64,000 bases of DNA from Chitinibacter fontanus (GTDB taxonomy: Bacteria > Pseudomonadota > Gammaproteobacteria > Burkholderiales > Chitinibacteraceae): the NCBI RefSeq assembly GCF_013423785.1, contig NZ_CP058952.1, forward strand, positions 1,116,001 through 1,180,000, given 5' to 3'. Shown here piece after piece: positions 36,301-44,883 of the stretch; position 1 is the first letter of the stretch, and each line of letters starts with the position of its first letter. The notes under the pieces were generated by a model, which had not been told where the DNA came from, did not search any database, and saw only the letters and a program-made list of their open reading frames with translations. Position numbers and translations under genes: made by a program.

Positions 36301-38151
36301 ACCAGCTCATTAAGCGAAACGGTGCAATTCACCTTGGTGGATAACGACGGTGACATGGCCAGCGGCAGCGTAAGTTTCACTCTTAATCTGGCCCCATCTG
36401 TCACCATTAACGTCGATGCAATCGGAGACAAAGTCTATGAATCTGGGCTGGCAAATGGCACGAATGCCAGTGCCAACACCGAAAAAGTCAGCGGCAGCTT
36501 CAATTTGATTGATGGCAATCACGACATCAGCAGTGTCACAATCAATGGGCAAACGGTTAGCATTACGGCATTGCTGGGCGCAAGCTTTGACAGCGCCAAT
36601 GGCACCATGCTGATCACTGGTTTTGATAGCAACACTGGCAAGGTTTCCTACGAATACACCCTACGCACACCAACGAAAGATGTTGCTGGCAGTGAAACCA
36701 ATAGCTTTGTCATCCAGGCCACTGATCAGAGTGGTCTGCACAGCACCAGCGCCACCATCAGCATTGAGATCATCGATGATGCGCCGGTACTGGCTATTAC
36801 CAATGGCTTTATTGCCGACCAACCAAGCGCTTATTTGCAAGGCACGTTAGTCAATTTCGGTGCCGATGGCCCTGCGGCAAACAACCCAGTTAGCTGGACT
36901 AGTGTGGCCGCTAAAATTAATGGTGTTAGCGAAACCCTAACCTCATTGGGAGAAAGTATCAGCATCACCCAAAACGGCAATGTGATCACTGGCAAAACCG
37001 CTGATAACGATACGATCTTTACTGTTACCGCAAATTCGGATGGTACTTACACCATGAATTTGCTACGGCAGATTGATACCAGCAAACTGTTTGACACCGC
37101 AGAACGTATTTTAAGTTATGGCGATGGTCCAAACCTAGGGTATACGCTCTCAGCTGGCTCAGGTGATAGGCTTGTCGCCTATACATCAGGAACTGGCACT
37201 GATCCTGACAGTAGCAGTACTGTCCTTGCCAACTTCAGTGGTACCCATAATGGAGCGAGCAGTCTAATTAATATGAGCTCAGCAGGGATAGGTATTGGTG
37301 GCAACACCATGAGTGCGGGCGATAATTTGCACATTGACCTGTCAAACTCTGCCCGGTTCGCCGCAGTACTGCTGAGCGTGGCAAACTATAGCAGCGGCGA
37401 AGGTGCTTATACTGTGCACTATACCGATGGTACTGCCAGTACCCTCACACCGATTGTGGTCGGCGCAAATGGCGATTTATTGATCCAAAGCCCTTTGGGT
37501 AAATATATCGATTACTTAGACATCAGCCACACCGGCTCGGGTAACCAATTCAAAATTGATGGCCTGAATTTCTTTACCCAAGACATCAATCGGGTTCCGA
37601 CCCTTGAGCTTGGCTTTACAGCTCAAGATGGCGATGGCGACACCGTTAACGGCTCAGTAAAAATCACCCTCGATACCAGCGACCCGATCAACGGCACCAC
37701 GGGTCATGACGCGCTGGGAGGAGGGACTGGTAGCGATACCTTGTATGGCAATGATGGGAATGACATTCTCACCGGCGGTGGAGGCAATGACATTTTGAAT
37801 GGTGGCACAGGTTCAGATACTTTTGTGTTCTCCAATGTCAGCACCAATGGGCTCGACACCATTAACAACTTCAGTGTCGCAGCCAAATCCAGCGGTGGCG
37901 ATGTGCTTGATATTACCGATCTGCTCAGTGGCGCTGGTATCAGTGCCAGTACCTTTGATGCCAATGAAGGCGCGTTCCTGCAATTCTCCGCAGGAAGCAA
38001 CAGCGGGGAAATCAAGGTTATGTTCGACGCAGACGGCACGGGTGCTGGAGCTCCAGTTCAGGTAGCCACCCTAACTGGCATGACAGGCACAGATCCAACA
38101 ACTCTGCTCAACACCTTGCTGGATAATGGCGAAATCAAAACCAGCCATTAA
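30310..38151 (+). CDS. lapA: Giant LapA-like biofilm adhesin (type I secreted)
   Basis: A 2613-aa repeat-rich surface adhesin. The first ~140 residues are a LapA-type retention module (GEVKVVAANGEERVLHAGDK) with a TAAG cleavage site at residues 123-126 in the AAATAAGAGGG stretch. Next come VCBS/cadherin-like domains (SFTYTVTDGKGG, DADGDTSTTTLTI); five near-identical 134-residue units (570-1239); two further immunoglobulin-like domains; a von Willebrand A domain with a MIDAS-like LDVSGSMGSG (~1715); more repeats; RTX glycine repeats (GNDGNDILTGGGGNDILNGG, ~2470-2500); and a type I secretion C-terminus. AGGAG lies at 30297-30301. Export would use LapBCE encoded downstream, with retention set by LapD and LapG upstream. 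Confidence 0.93.
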   Translation: MATSNTVTSKAVGDTSKAINQKGVATQVLGEVKVVAANGEERVLHAGDKINPGDTIQTGADGAVSISFDNGAQISLGRSDSLSLTDQMLADLLKPAANAADDAARIQELIAQGADPTQIAAATAAGAGGGEDGGHSFVVLDTPQSRVGIDSGVSTTGITVDPLTTLAEPPQSVLPAEAPAPVINTPPTAVDDRTTLNDIGSTDDGLTVKEDNTLEIPAARLLGNDVDPDGDPLTITGVGPAANGTIVLNADGSLTYTPNANFNGTDSFTYTVTDGKGGFSTATVTIGVIPVGEPSIDVPDLNGANPGNLTVVENSATPSNGTFRIEAEEGISKITIDGQDISIAQLLALGTTPVVISTDLGTLTLTAYDAISGNISYSYQVEAGAQDHTAGDNSILDQFVITVSDTLGQTSTASLEVLITDTAPLANPDTNSVTEDDFGFDKVQLQFFGEDLPPEGQDVIQATGNVITGSPAGADTLGADQTLVTGVVAGSSTSGVVSGNVGQAFDGAYGSLTLNADGSYTYTLYNNNPDVQALGRNDQVADVFTYTITDADGDTSTTTLTININGSNDRPIANDQTDGIPDTNWVQDVVSVGEGADEPSASGNVLQNLTHSGAPSGEFSDKADTDLDGDTLTVTTVGTFVGTYGTLVLNSDGSYTYTLDHTNAAVNALDDGETLKDTFSYTVSDGDLSDSANLVITVFGTNDGPVANDGTDGIPDTNWVKDVVSVGEGADEPSASGNVLQNLTHSGAPSGEFSDKADTDLDGDTLTVTTVGTFVGTYGTLVLNSDGSYTYTLDHTNAAVNALDDGETLKDTFNYTVSDGDLSDSANLVITVFGTNDGPVANDGTDGADDTNWVKDVVSVGEGADEPSASGNVLQNLTHSGAPSGEFSDKADTDLDGDTLTVTTVGTFVGTYGTLVLNSDGSYTYTLDHTNAAVNALDDGETLKDTFSYTVSDGDLSDSANLVITVFGTNDGPVANDGTDGIPDTNWVKDVVSVGEGADEPSASGNVLQNLTHSGAPSGEFSDKADTDLDGDTLTVTTVGTFVGTYGTLVLNSDGSYTYTLDHTNAAVNALDDGETLKDTFNYTVSDGDLSDSANLVITVFGTNDGPVANDGTDGADDTNWVKDVVSVGEGADEPSASGNVLQNLTHSGAPSGEFSDKADTDLDGDTLTVTTVGTFVGTYGTLVLNSDGSYTYTLDHTNAAVNALDDGETLKDTFNYTVSDGDLSDSANLVITVFGTNDGPSVNVNTDAVGDQVDEAALALGSTPLSDAEWAAGSFTLADVDGLDDIQGIKIVSNGNTITFSDTELENIVAGDNSTYLSFNTANGVVTLTSYNQGTGVVSYQFELTSPSTDVDTQAETNSFTVAVTDNGVVYSAPATISIEIIDDAPQAMPDTDSVTEDSAMSASGNVLSANSSGDTVGADTVGADRLSNGRYVTGVAFGDHSSDSTPLANNVSGTTTTNIAGTYGVLSLAADGSYTYTLNDDPQTQALSARDAIPEVFSYTVQDADGDWSTTTITITVNGSNDAPEIHFGVNSGTANVSEEGLSNALADTSSDPFNQVAPDPQDTTNSNTATGSFTISDVDQGDSLSVALSTTGLPSDWMSGNQTVNWALSVDGHTLTGYVGSNTPSNTVLTVTLSAGSGNTWNYEVELLKPINHALNSYEDVKSLNVGLNVSDGTSSGTAQLTINIEDDMPVAQNQTVSIDVPSMNTNLILSLDVSGSMGSGTGSRLDLAQKALIQLIDEYDIRGDVKVMLVTFSSDAGLQGSTTWLDVNAAKAILNGDLSTPWTTNYDAPLQQIINHFGDSGKLSGSNVQNVSYFLSDGEPNVSGYLTYPSNETGNTATVGITGDDISDWEAFLRDNDINSQAFAMAMNTVPASLNPVAYDGNGSGTDTNGVAVPDMASLPGVLLGTVATSQAINLLGTGGFGADGGHVQSVTVDGHTFAYDGKVDGLASFSSTLGSFNSSTHTWTINSNGPSSVGGTIVLNMDTGVGTYNITSTSSLSETVQFTLVDNDGDMASGSVSFTLNLAPSVTINVDAIGDKVYESGLANGTNASANTEKVSGSFNLIDGNHDISSVTINGQTVSITALLGASFDSANGTMLITGFDSNTGKVSYEYTLRTPTKDVAGSETNSFVIQATDQSGLHSTSATISIEIIDDAPVLAITNGFIADQPSAYLQGTLVNFGADGPAANNPVSWTSVAAKINGVSETLTSLGESISITQNGNVITGKTADNDTIFTVTANSDGTYTMNLLRQIDTSKLFDTAERILSYGDGPNLGYTLSAGSGDRLVAYTSGTGTDPDSSSTVLANFSGTHNGASSLINMSSAGIGIGGNTMSAGDNLHIDLSNSARFAAVLLSVANYSSGEGAYTVHYTDGTASTLTPIVVGANGDLLIQSPLGKYIDYLDISHTGSGNQFKIDGLNFFTQDINRVPTLELGFTAQDGDGDTVNGSVKITLDTSDPINGTTGHDALGGGTGSDTLYGNDGNDILTGGGGNDILNGGTGSDTFVFSNVSTNGLDTINNFSVAAKSSGGDVLDITDLLSGAGISASTFDANEGAFLQFSAGSNSGEIKVMFDADGTGAGAPVQVATLTGMTGTDPTTLLNTLLDNGEIKTSH
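30676..30687 (+). other. Predicted LapG cleavage site in LapA
   Basis: Codons for Thr-Ala-Ala-Gly (residues 123-126). LapG of Pseudomonas fluorescens cuts its LapA between the two alanines of a TAAG motif at a similar distance from the N-terminus, so this is the expected release point. Confidence 0.75.
32017..34026 (+). repeat. Five tandem 402-bp repeats inside the adhesin gene
   Basis: Copies start at 32017, 32419, 32821, 33223 and 33625, each 402 bases (134 residues, VCBS-like). Over the stretches I compared, copies 1 and 3 share the same synonymous variants, as do copies 2 and 4, giving an A-B-A-B-C pattern; copy 5 has private changes in its first half and B-type sequence in the second. 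This indicates a recent duplication of an 804-base pair of units. Confidence 0.93.
37716..37836 (+). repeat. RTX-type calcium-binding nonapeptide repeats of LapA
   Basis: Four or five GGxGxDxLx-type nonapeptides (GSDTLYGNDGNDILTGGGGN) near the C-terminus, as in type I secreted proteins. They bind Ca2+ outside the cell and help folding. Confidence 0.85.
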
Positions 38152-38161
38152 TGCGTACCCA

Positions 38162-38202
38162 CCCAATAAAATACCCAGCTTTATGCTGGGTATTTTATTG
38201 GG
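38162..38202. terminator. Bidirectional terminator between lapA and lapC
   Basis: An 18-base perfect stem (CCCAATAAAATACCCAGC at 38162-38179 with its complement at 38185-38202) and a five-base loop. It serves the convergent lapA and lapC; the A/T-rich flanks give a T tract in both directions. Confidence 0.85.
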
Positions 38203-38223
38203 GATCAATCAATTAATCACCCA

Positions 38224-38244
38224 CAAAGATATACCCTAAAAATT
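38224..38244. repeat. Intergenic motif related to element E2
   Basis: AAAGATATACCCTAAAAATT resembles AAGATACCCTTAAAATT at the end of E2 (26667). It follows the terminator and touches the lapC stop codon. Possibly a degenerate copy of the same dispersed element. Confidence 0.3.
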
Positions 38245-39583
38245 ATCGCTCTCGCATGGCCTCATTCTTGGCCTTAACAATCGGCTTCATTAAATATTGC
38301 ATCACGGTTTTTTTGCCCGTTTTAATGTGAACAGTCGACAGCATGCCGGGAATAATCGGCAAATTGTGTTTGGCATCGCCTAAATGGTTTGAGCGGGTAC
38401 GTACCCGTACCAGGTAATAACTTTCTTTTTTAGCCTCGTCCACAATTGAATCTGCGGTAATGGTTTCTACATCGGCCAGCAAACCGCCATAAATCGAGAA
38501 ATCATAGGCAGTTAGTTTCACCATCGCTTCTTGTTTCGGGCGCAAAAACCCAATATCGGATGGGCGAATCTTGGCTTCAACCAGCAAATTATCTTCTAAC
38601 GGCACAATCTCCATCACATCCATTCCCGGCTGCAGCACGCCGCCCACAGTATTGACCTTAATCAGCTTCACCACCCCGGCCAATGGCGCTCGAATCGTGG
38701 TCCGTTCAAAGCGGTCACTCAAAGCAACCGTGGTGGCCGATGTGGCATCTAACTCTGCTTTTACCCCCGCAAGCTCATTGGCAGCATCGGCTTTGGCTTT
38801 GGCATACACCCCCGCAATCTTGCCATTGGTCTCCGCTAAGCTACTTTGCAAGCCGGGAATAGCCGAACGTGTTTCGTTAATTTCGCCATTTAGATCGCTA
38901 ATTTGGCGCTGCAAATGCATAAAATCAATTTGCGAGATCACATTCTTTTCCGCCAGCGGCTTACTCATCGCATATTCTTCCTGCGCCAATTTTAAGCCTG
39001 ACTCCAATTTCGCCAGCTTGGCGCGCATGCCGGCAATTTCGTGATTGCGCTGTGCAGCTTCACTTTGCAAAACCGAAACAGACGATTCAATTTCACGTTT
39101 GCGGGAATTAAATAGTTGCTGCTCGGCCTCGATCACCGCCGGGTTAGATTTAAGTAATTTTTCTGGTGGCACAAAAGCACTGCCATTGGCCTCCGCTGTT
39201 AAGCGCGCCATTTTAGCGGTGAGAGCATCATGCTTAACGGTGCTTTCGCCGAGGGAAGAGGAAAACCGTTTTTCATCCAGCTTCATCAACACCTGGCCCT
39301 TTTGGACGACTTCGCCCACTTTGACCGGGATGCTGGCCACAATACCGCCTTCCAGATTTTGAATCACCTGTACCTGACTAGAAGGAATCACCTTCCCTTC
39401 TGCTACTGTGACTTCATCGATCTCAGCAAAGCAAGCCCACAACAAACCCACCAAAATTAAGGCGCCACAGGCATATAGAATGCTATTGGCCCACCAGGTT
39501 GACCCACCATAAATTGCCGCAGCACCATCGCCGAGAAAATTCAGGTCTTCTTGCTTGATCGATTTGGAGTTATTTTGCGGCAT
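38243..39583 (-). CDS. lapC: Type I secretion membrane fusion protein (LapC/HlyD family)
   Basis: A 446-aa periplasmic adaptor that links the LapB ABC transporter to the outer-membrane channel. It has a short cytoplasmic N-terminus, one membrane helix (SILYACGALILVGLLWACF, ~30-50), a split lipoyl domain (VIPSSQVQVIQNLEGGIVAS), a long coiled coil (~100-270) and a C-terminal beta-barrel (VRVRTRSNHLGDAKHNLPII). The RTX-type HlyD signature region IIPGMLSTVHIKTGKKTVMQ ends the protein. Its start overlaps the lapB stop by 14 bases. Confidence 0.93.
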   Translation of the reverse strand: MPQNNSKSIKQEDLNFLGDGAAAIYGGSTWWANSILYACGALILVGLLWACFAEIDEVTVAEGKVIPSSQVQVIQNLEGGIVASIPVKVGEVVQKGQVLMKLDEKRFSSSLGESTVKHDALTAKMARLTAEANGSAFVPPEKLLKSNPAVIEAEQQLFNSRKREIESSVSVLQSEAAQRNHEIAGMRAKLAKLESGLKLAQEEYAMSKPLAEKNVISQIDFMHLQRQISDLNGEINETRSAIPGLQSSLAETNGKIAGVYAKAKADAANELAGVKAELDATSATTVALSDRFERTTIRAPLAGVVKLIKVNTVGGVLQPGMDVMEIVPLEDNLLVEAKIRPSDIGFLRPKQEAMVKLTAYDFSIYGGLLADVETITADSIVDEAKKESYYLVRVRTRSNHLGDAKHNLPIIPGMLSTVHIKTGKKTVMQYLMKPIVKAKNEAMRER

Positions 39584-41741
39584 GGAGCTTCCCTCCCGCG
39601 AGCATATTCATTACTTCTGCTTTAGGACCGTCGGCAATCAAACGCCCGTTATCTAGTACCAATAAGCGATCAACCAGTGTGAGCATCGACATCCGGTGGG
39701 TAATTAGCAATAAAGTATGCTGCGTGTTCAATCGCCGCATAAAGCGCTGTTTAAATTGCTCTTCACTCCGGTTATCCAGTGCACTGGTCACTTCGTCAAA
39801 GACATAAATCGCGGGGTTAAGCAGCAAAGCCCGGGCAATACCCAGTGTTTGTTTTTGCCCCCCAGACAATCCAACCCCGCGCTCACCCACCAACATATCA
39901 AAGCCCTTGGGATGGCGATTAACAAATTCGCTCACCCCCGCAATTTCTGCAGCATCCAGCATGGCAGCGTCATCAATATACGGCGCAGACAGCACGATGT
40001 TATCGCGCACGGAGCCATAAAATAAAAATACGTCTTCCGGCACATAGCCAATATTGTGGCGCAACTGGGCCGGGTCGATCTGTCGCACATCCACACCATC
40101 AATCCATACCGCACCCGCACTGGGCTCCTGAAACCCCAGAATCAATTTTTCCAGCGTACTTTTACCGGAACCGATGCGCCCGATAATGCCGACTCGCTCC
40201 CCGGGGGAAATATGGAATGACACATCATCCAGTGCCAGCGTATCTTGCCCAGGATAGCTAAAACTCACGTTCCGAAACTCGATTTCGCCCTTGAAATCGG
40301 GCCGCTGTACAAAATCCTGCCCTTTTTCGCGCTCAACAGGCAGCGCCATGACCTGCTCCATCCCTTTAAGCCCGGCTCTAGCCTGGTGATAACGGCTGAT
40401 CAAACTTGCCACTTGGGCAAATGGCCCCAAAGTACGGCCAAGCAGTAAATTACAGGCAATCAAACCACCGACGGTCAACTCGCGCAAACCAATCAGATAC
40501 ACACCGCCAATGACCATTACCACCGTTGCCAATTGCTGAATAAACCCGGCCTGAATCACAATCATTGATGACAAACCGCGCGTTTTGACCGCCAATTTGC
40601 CAAATTCGCCAATGATTTTTTCCCAGCGGCGCTGGGCATAGCTTTCCGCAGTTGAGGCTTTGAGCGTATCAATCCCCGATAAAGTCTCGATCAACCCTGC
40701 CTGCTTTTGTGAAGCAACCCTAAAACTTTGCTGAATCAACTCACCCAAGGGGCGCTGTAATAGCAGGCTCAATATGACAATCACTGGAATACAAATCATC
40801 GGCACCAACACCAGCCAGCCACCTAGCCAGAAAATTACCAGCAAAAACAGCACGACAAACGGGATATCAACAATCACGGTCACCGTGGCCGAAGTAATGA
40901 ATTCGCGAAAACCTTCAAACTCCTGAAAATGGCTCACCATCGCGCCGACTGATTGAGGCCGGGATGCGACTTTGAGCCCTAGCACTCGCTCAAAAATCTG
41001 GGCAGAAAGCATCACATCAATCCGTTTCCCTGCTAAATCAATGTAATAGGCACGTAAAGCTTTGATCAAAACATCAAATAGCAAGAGCAACACAACACCA
41101 ATCGAGAGCACCCACAGGGTGTCATAAATTTGATTGGGCACCACTCGGTCGTACACATTCATGGTGAACAACGGTAGCGCCAAGGCAAAAATATTGATCA
41201 GACAGGCCGCCAGCAACACATGTCCATACATGGGATAACAAAGCTGCACACTGCTCCAAAACCAATGTTCAGCCCTTGGAATATGATCAGCCTGGGTGCG
41301 AGCATCAAACTGAAAACTAGGTTTTACAAAAATCACAAAGCCGCAAAACAAAGCGGCTAAATCAGCCTGAGTAATATGCTGCACACCGCCTGCAGAATTC
41401 GCCTCCAGAATCTCCCATTGATTACCCTGCCGCTTAACGGCAACGCAGGCTTCACCATCCTTGAGCAACAGCACCACCGGCAGCGAAAGATCGGGAATAT
41501 CATCCAATGAGCGTCGCTGCAGCTTGGCAGTCAAGCCAGCCCGTGCAGCAGCGCGGGGAAACAGCATGGCATCCAAGCGGTTGCCATTCAGTGGTAAGCC
41601 GCTGGTTAGTGTTTGCACCGAACAGGGGCGCTGAAAAAAACGGGTTAATTGCACCAAGCAAGTAGTGAGAGGATCGCTAGGCACAAAAGCCGCATGCGGC
41701 ATTGCAGATTCATGGGGGGGATACGTGGAAGCAGAACTCAC
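39570..41741 (-). CDS. lapB: Type I secretion ABC transporter (LapB)
   Basis: A 723-aa inner-membrane exporter. The N-terminal ~130 residues are a C39-like domain without the catalytic Cys, then come six helices (~160-430) and an ATPase with Walker A GRIGSGKST, signature LSGGQKQTLGIARAL and Walker B IYVFDEVTSALD. Most LapB proteins have a Pro after the DE of Walker B; Val is found here. The start is uncertain: I use GTG 41741, which has GAGGG eight bases upstream. ATG 41702 or TTG 41756 are alternatives. It would export the LapA adhesin. Confidence 0.9.
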   Translation of the reverse strand: MSSASTYPPHESAMPHAAFVPSDPLTTCLVQLTRFFQRPCSVQTLTSGLPLNGNRLDAMLFPRAAARAGLTAKLQRRSLDDIPDLSLPVVLLLKDGEACVAVKRQGNQWEILEANSAGGVQHITQADLAALFCGFVIFVKPSFQFDARTQADHIPRAEHWFWSSVQLCYPMYGHVLLAACLINIFALALPLFTMNVYDRVVPNQIYDTLWVLSIGVVLLLLFDVLIKALRAYYIDLAGKRIDVMLSAQIFERVLGLKVASRPQSVGAMVSHFQEFEGFREFITSATVTVIVDIPFVVLFLLVIFWLGGWLVLVPMICIPVIVILSLLLQRPLGELIQQSFRVASQKQAGLIETLSGIDTLKASTAESYAQRRWEKIIGEFGKLAVKTRGLSSMIVIQAGFIQQLATVVMVIGGVYLIGLRELTVGGLIACNLLLGRTLGPFAQVASLISRYHQARAGLKGMEQVMALPVEREKGQDFVQRPDFKGEIEFRNVSFSYPGQDTLALDDVSFHISPGERVGIIGRIGSGKSTLEKLILGFQEPSAGAVWIDGVDVRQIDPAQLRHNIGYVPEDVFLFYGSVRDNIVLSAPYIDDAAMLDAAEIAGVSEFVNRHPKGFDMLVGERGVGLSGGQKQTLGIARALLLNPAIYVFDEVTSALDNRSEEQFKQRFMRRLNTQHTLLLITHRMSMLTLVDRLLVLDNGRLIADGPKAEVMNMLAGGKLHAAK

Positions 41742-41813
41742 AATTGATGCCCTCAATCAAACTGACTGATTTGATTCTAGTCGAGCGTGGCCAGAGTTAT
41801 GGCCCAATGACAG

Positions 41814-41845
41814 ACAAAAAAAGAGGCGGTCAACGCCGCCTCTTT
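41814..41845 (-). terminator. Rho-independent terminator of lapE
   Basis: Ten-base perfect stem AAAGAGGCGG (41820-41829) with CCGCCTCTTT (41836-41845), giving a T tract on the minus strand. It lies between lapE and lapB, so lapBC probably have their own promoter or rely on read-through. Confidence 0.88.
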
Positions 41846-41858
41846 ACGTGCAAGCTTG

Positions 41859-43172
41859 CTATTGTTGCGCCAGCTCGGTTTCTGCCAATGGTTTCACATT
41901 CAAAGTACTGAGCAACTGGTTACCATCAGCGAGTAGTCTGAATTTTGCGCGTAGCTCATCGTATTGTCCGGCGACCAAATCACGGCGAGCCGTGAAATAC
42001 TCGTTTTCGCTGTCGAGCAAATCAAGCAATGAACGCTGCCCCAAAGAAAATTGCTTGCTGTATTCATCACGGGCAGATTTGCTGGAGTTAGCATATTGCG
42101 TGAGCACGGGAACACGTTCTGCTGCAATACTCATGGCATTCCACGACAGCGCCGCATTTTGCCGCACTTGCCGCTCTACCCGACGTGCCACTTCCTGTGC
42201 GGAATAAGCCAATTGCTTGGTTTCTGCTACATAAGCCCGATCACCGCCACTTTTAAAGGTGTAACGCATCCGCACCATTCCGTAGTAGCGCGTAGAGTCT
42301 TCCACAGCGACACCATCTAGCGAATTGGTATATACGGCCCCCGCCTCCAGATCGACCCTAGGATACATTTGTGACTCAGCCAAACCATGCTGAGCATTTG
42401 CACCATCCACATCGGCCTTAGCGGCCAGCAGTAAACGATTATTGGCAACCGCCCAATTGGCCGCCTCTTCCATGCTTGCAGGCAAATTAGCAGGTGTATC
42501 GGGCTTGGCTAGATCTTCAGGCACCTCGCCCACCAAGCGCATATAGGCAATTTTGGCCTCATTCAAGCTAGACTGGGCAGCCGATAAATTAGCTTTGGCC
42601 AGTGAAACCCGCGCATCAATTTGCTCGTCATCCGATTTACGACCAAAGCCACCCGAAGTACGTAGCTTCACCTGCTCAGCGGTACTCAAATGTGCATCAA
42701 GGTTAGCTTGCGTCAGCGCGACTAACTCCTGCTGGCGCAACACATCGAGATAAGCCTCGGCAGTTTTAAGTGCAATATCTTCCGACGTATTTGCCAAACG
42801 ATGAGCTGCGCCCAGTTGCCGCGCGCGCTGGCGAGCGACTTCATTCTTGGTGGCCATCCCATCAAATAGCATTTGGGTCAAAATGGCCTGTGCTTCTTGA
42901 CGGTTATAATCAGTGCCACCACCAAAATTGGTGCGGGTCGAAAGATCGTTGGTGTATTCACGCCCTGCCCCCACCGACAAATCGATGCGTGGGTAATACC
43001 CCGATTTGGCCTTATCCACCGCGGCATCGCTGGCACGGCGCTGCCCGACATCACTCAGAATATCCGGGCTGGTTTGTAATAGTTTTTCGACTACTTGCGG
43101 TAAAGGTGCTGCGGCTGCGCTGTGGGCTAATGCGGCAAAAACAGCAATCGTACATAGTGATTTGCTCATCAT
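41859..43172 (-). CDS. lapE: Outer-membrane efflux/secretion channel (TolC/LapE family)
   Basis: A 437-aa outer-membrane factor with a signal peptide (SLCTIAVFAALAHSAAAAP) and two repeats of the OEP domain. Typical features are DAAVDKAKSGYYPRIDLSVG and GLAESQMYPRVDLEAGAVYT, the paired segments preceding each beta-barrel strand set, and SLGQRSLLDLLDSENEYFTA near the end, a hallmark of type I secretion TolC proteins. With LapB and LapC it forms the LapA exporter. AAAAGGAG lies just before the double ATG start. Confidence 0.93.
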   Translation of the reverse strand: MMSKSLCTIAVFAALAHSAAAAPLPQVVEKLLQTSPDILSDVGQRRASDAAVDKAKSGYYPRIDLSVGAGREYTNDLSTRTNFGGGTDYNRQEAQAILTQMLFDGMATKNEVARQRARQLGAAHRLANTSEDIALKTAEAYLDVLRQQELVALTQANLDAHLSTAEQVKLRTSGGFGRKSDDEQIDARVSLAKANLSAAQSSLNEAKIAYMRLVGEVPEDLAKPDTPANLPASMEEAANWAVANNRLLLAAKADVDGANAQHGLAESQMYPRVDLEAGAVYTNSLDGVAVEDSTRYYGMVRMRYTFKSGGDRAYVAETKQLAYSAQEVARRVERQVRQNAALSWNAMSIAAERVPVLTQYANSSKSARDEYSKQFSLGQRSLLDLLDSENEYFTARRDLVAGQYDELRAKFRLLADGNQLLSTLNVKPLAETELAQQ

Positions 43173-43313
43173 TCAGACTCCTTTTTGAGTGTATCGTCCT
43201 CATCCTGCTTGCGCTTTTTTAGCGTCTTTAATGGGGCATAGCTATCTAGTAATACAGCTCAGTCTTTCTTCAATAGCAAGCAGTAAAATGCTCAACGGAT
43301 ATCTATCTTCGGG

Positions 43314-43346
43314 ACGAAAAAAAAGCCATCGCAAGCGATGGCTTTT
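43314..43346 (-). terminator. Rho-independent terminator of ubiB
   Basis: AAAAGCCATCGC (43321-43332) pairs with GCGATGGCTTTT (43335-43346); minus-strand reading gives a run of eight T after the stem. It lies 20 bases after the ubiB stop. Confidence 0.85.
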
Positions 43347-43366
43347 AAAACTAGAGCAAAACAGGC

Positions 43367-44875
43367 TTATCTAACCCACCAACTCAACAGCAGAGCGGCC
43401 AGCAAACAGGCAATCACTCCCAACAAATAATTGCGTTTTTTCTGCTCCCACATCAGGCCTTTGTAGCCGGCGAGCAAAAGCTCGGTGTGGTTTTGATTGA
43501 GTACTTCATTGAGCTTGCGTGGCAACGTCGGCAACAGCGTCGCCCATTGCGGCGCTTCATGTTTCAGCGTGGCAATCAGCCCACGCCAGCCGATTTGCTC
43601 ATTCATCCAGCGCTCTAAAAATGGCTTAGCGGTTTGCCACAGATCGAGGTCAGGATCGAGTTGGCGGCCTAAGCCTTCAATATTGAGCAATGTTTTCTGC
43701 AGTAGCACCAGTTGCGGCTGGATTTCTACATTAAAGCGGCGCGAGGTTTCAAACAGGCGCAGCAACACAAAACCAAAGGAAATCTGGCTCAGCGGCTTAT
43801 TAAAGAATGGCTCGCACACGGTGCGTACCGCCGCTTCAAGCTCTTCAACGCGCGTATCTTTCGGCACCCAGCCACATTCGATGTGCGCTGTTGCGACGCG
43901 GTGATAGTCGCGATTAAAGAACGCAAGAAAGTTAATCGCTAGATACTGCTTATCGGTATCACTCAGCGAGCCAACAATACCAAAGTCTAGCGCAATATAC
44001 CTGTTATCCGCGGCAACAAAAATATTGCCCGGATGCATATCAGCGTGGAAAAAACCATGCCGGAATACCTGGCTAAAGAAAATCTCAACGCCAAAGCGGC
44101 TGAGTTTTTTCAGATCCATACCGGCGGCTTTGAGCTCTTCGATTTTGCCGATCGGAATACCGTCCATCCATTCGAGCACCAGCACTTCGCGCGCGCAAAA
44201 GTCGTAGTACACCTCTGGCACAATCAGCTGGTCGGAATCTTTAAAATTGCGGCGCAGCTGGCTGGCATTCGCGGCTTCATGCATCAGATCAAGCTCGTCG
44301 TGCAAATGGCGATCAAACTCGGCCACCACTTCACGCGGCTTAAGGCGCGGGCCATCGGCAAACAGCTTTTCAACGCAAACTGCCAATACCCGCATCAGCG
44401 CCAGATCGCTCTCGATCACTGGCAAAATACCGGGTCGCAGAACTTTGACCGCAACCACTTTGCCATCGTGCAGCTTGGCCCGATGCACTTGCGCCACCGA
44501 GGCCGACGCCACGGGCTGCGGGTCAAACTCGGCAAACAGCTCGACGATGGATTTGCCCAGGCTTTTTTCGATTTGGTTGATGGCCGTTTGCGAATCAAAT
44601 GGCGGCACATTGTCTTGCAACTGCGCCAGCTCATTGGCGATGTCCGGTGGCATCAAATCGCGCCGCGTTGACAGCACCTGACCGAATTTCACAAACACTG
44701 GGCCTAAGGATTCAAGCGCCAAACGCAAACGCACCGCTCGCGGCTGATCAAGTTTGCGCCAGAAAAACAGCGCGCCAATCAGTTTACGCAAGCCATGTAC
44801 GCGCTCGTGGCCGAGCAGGAATTCGTCTAAGCCAAAATGCACCACCACATAGGCGATTTTAAAAAAACGGAACAT
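43367..44875 (-). CDS. ubiB: Ubiquinone biosynthesis kinase-like protein UbiB
   Basis: A 502-aa member of the ABC1/ADCK atypical kinase family needed for ubiquinone synthesis; it is thought to use ATP to extract lipid intermediates from the membrane. The family motif KxGQ is in [17 protein letters not shown] (residues ~60), with ATP-site elements [12 protein letters not shown] (Ala-rich loop) and [17 protein letters not shown]. The C-terminus has one or two membrane helices ([18 protein letters not shown]). It is the last gene of the DUF971-ubiE-ubiJ-ubiB run. Confidence 0.95.
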   Translation of the reverse strand: MFRFFKIAYVVVHFGLDEFLLGHERVHGLRKLIGALFFWRKLDQPRAVRLRLALESLGPVFVKFGQVLSTRRDLMPPDIANELAQLQDNVPPFDSQTAINQIEKSLGKSIVELFAEFDPQPVASASVAQVHRAKLHDGKVVAVKVLRPGILPVIESDLALMRVLAVCVEKLFADGPRLKPREVVAEFDRHLHDELDLMHEAANASQLRRNFKDSDQLIVPEVYYDFCAREVLVLEWMDGIPIGKIEELKAAGMDLKKLSRFGVEIFFSQVFRHGFFHADMHPGNIFVAADNRYIALDFGIVGSLSDTDKQYLAINFLAFFNRDYHRVATAHIECGWVPKDTRVEELEAAVRTVCEPFFNKPLSQISFGFVLLRLFETSRRFNVEIQPQLVLLQKTLLNIEGLGRQLDPDLDLWQTAKPFLERWMNEQIGWRGLIATLKHEAPQWATLLPTLPRKLNEVLNQNHTELLLAGYKGLMWEQKKRNYLLGVIACLLAALLLSWWVR

Positions 44876-44883
44876 GTTCGCCT

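Noticed and set aside
30627..38039. Several open frames antisense to the adhesin gene
   Set aside because: They repeat with the 402-base unit and have no start signals; they are shadows of the repeat coding sequence.
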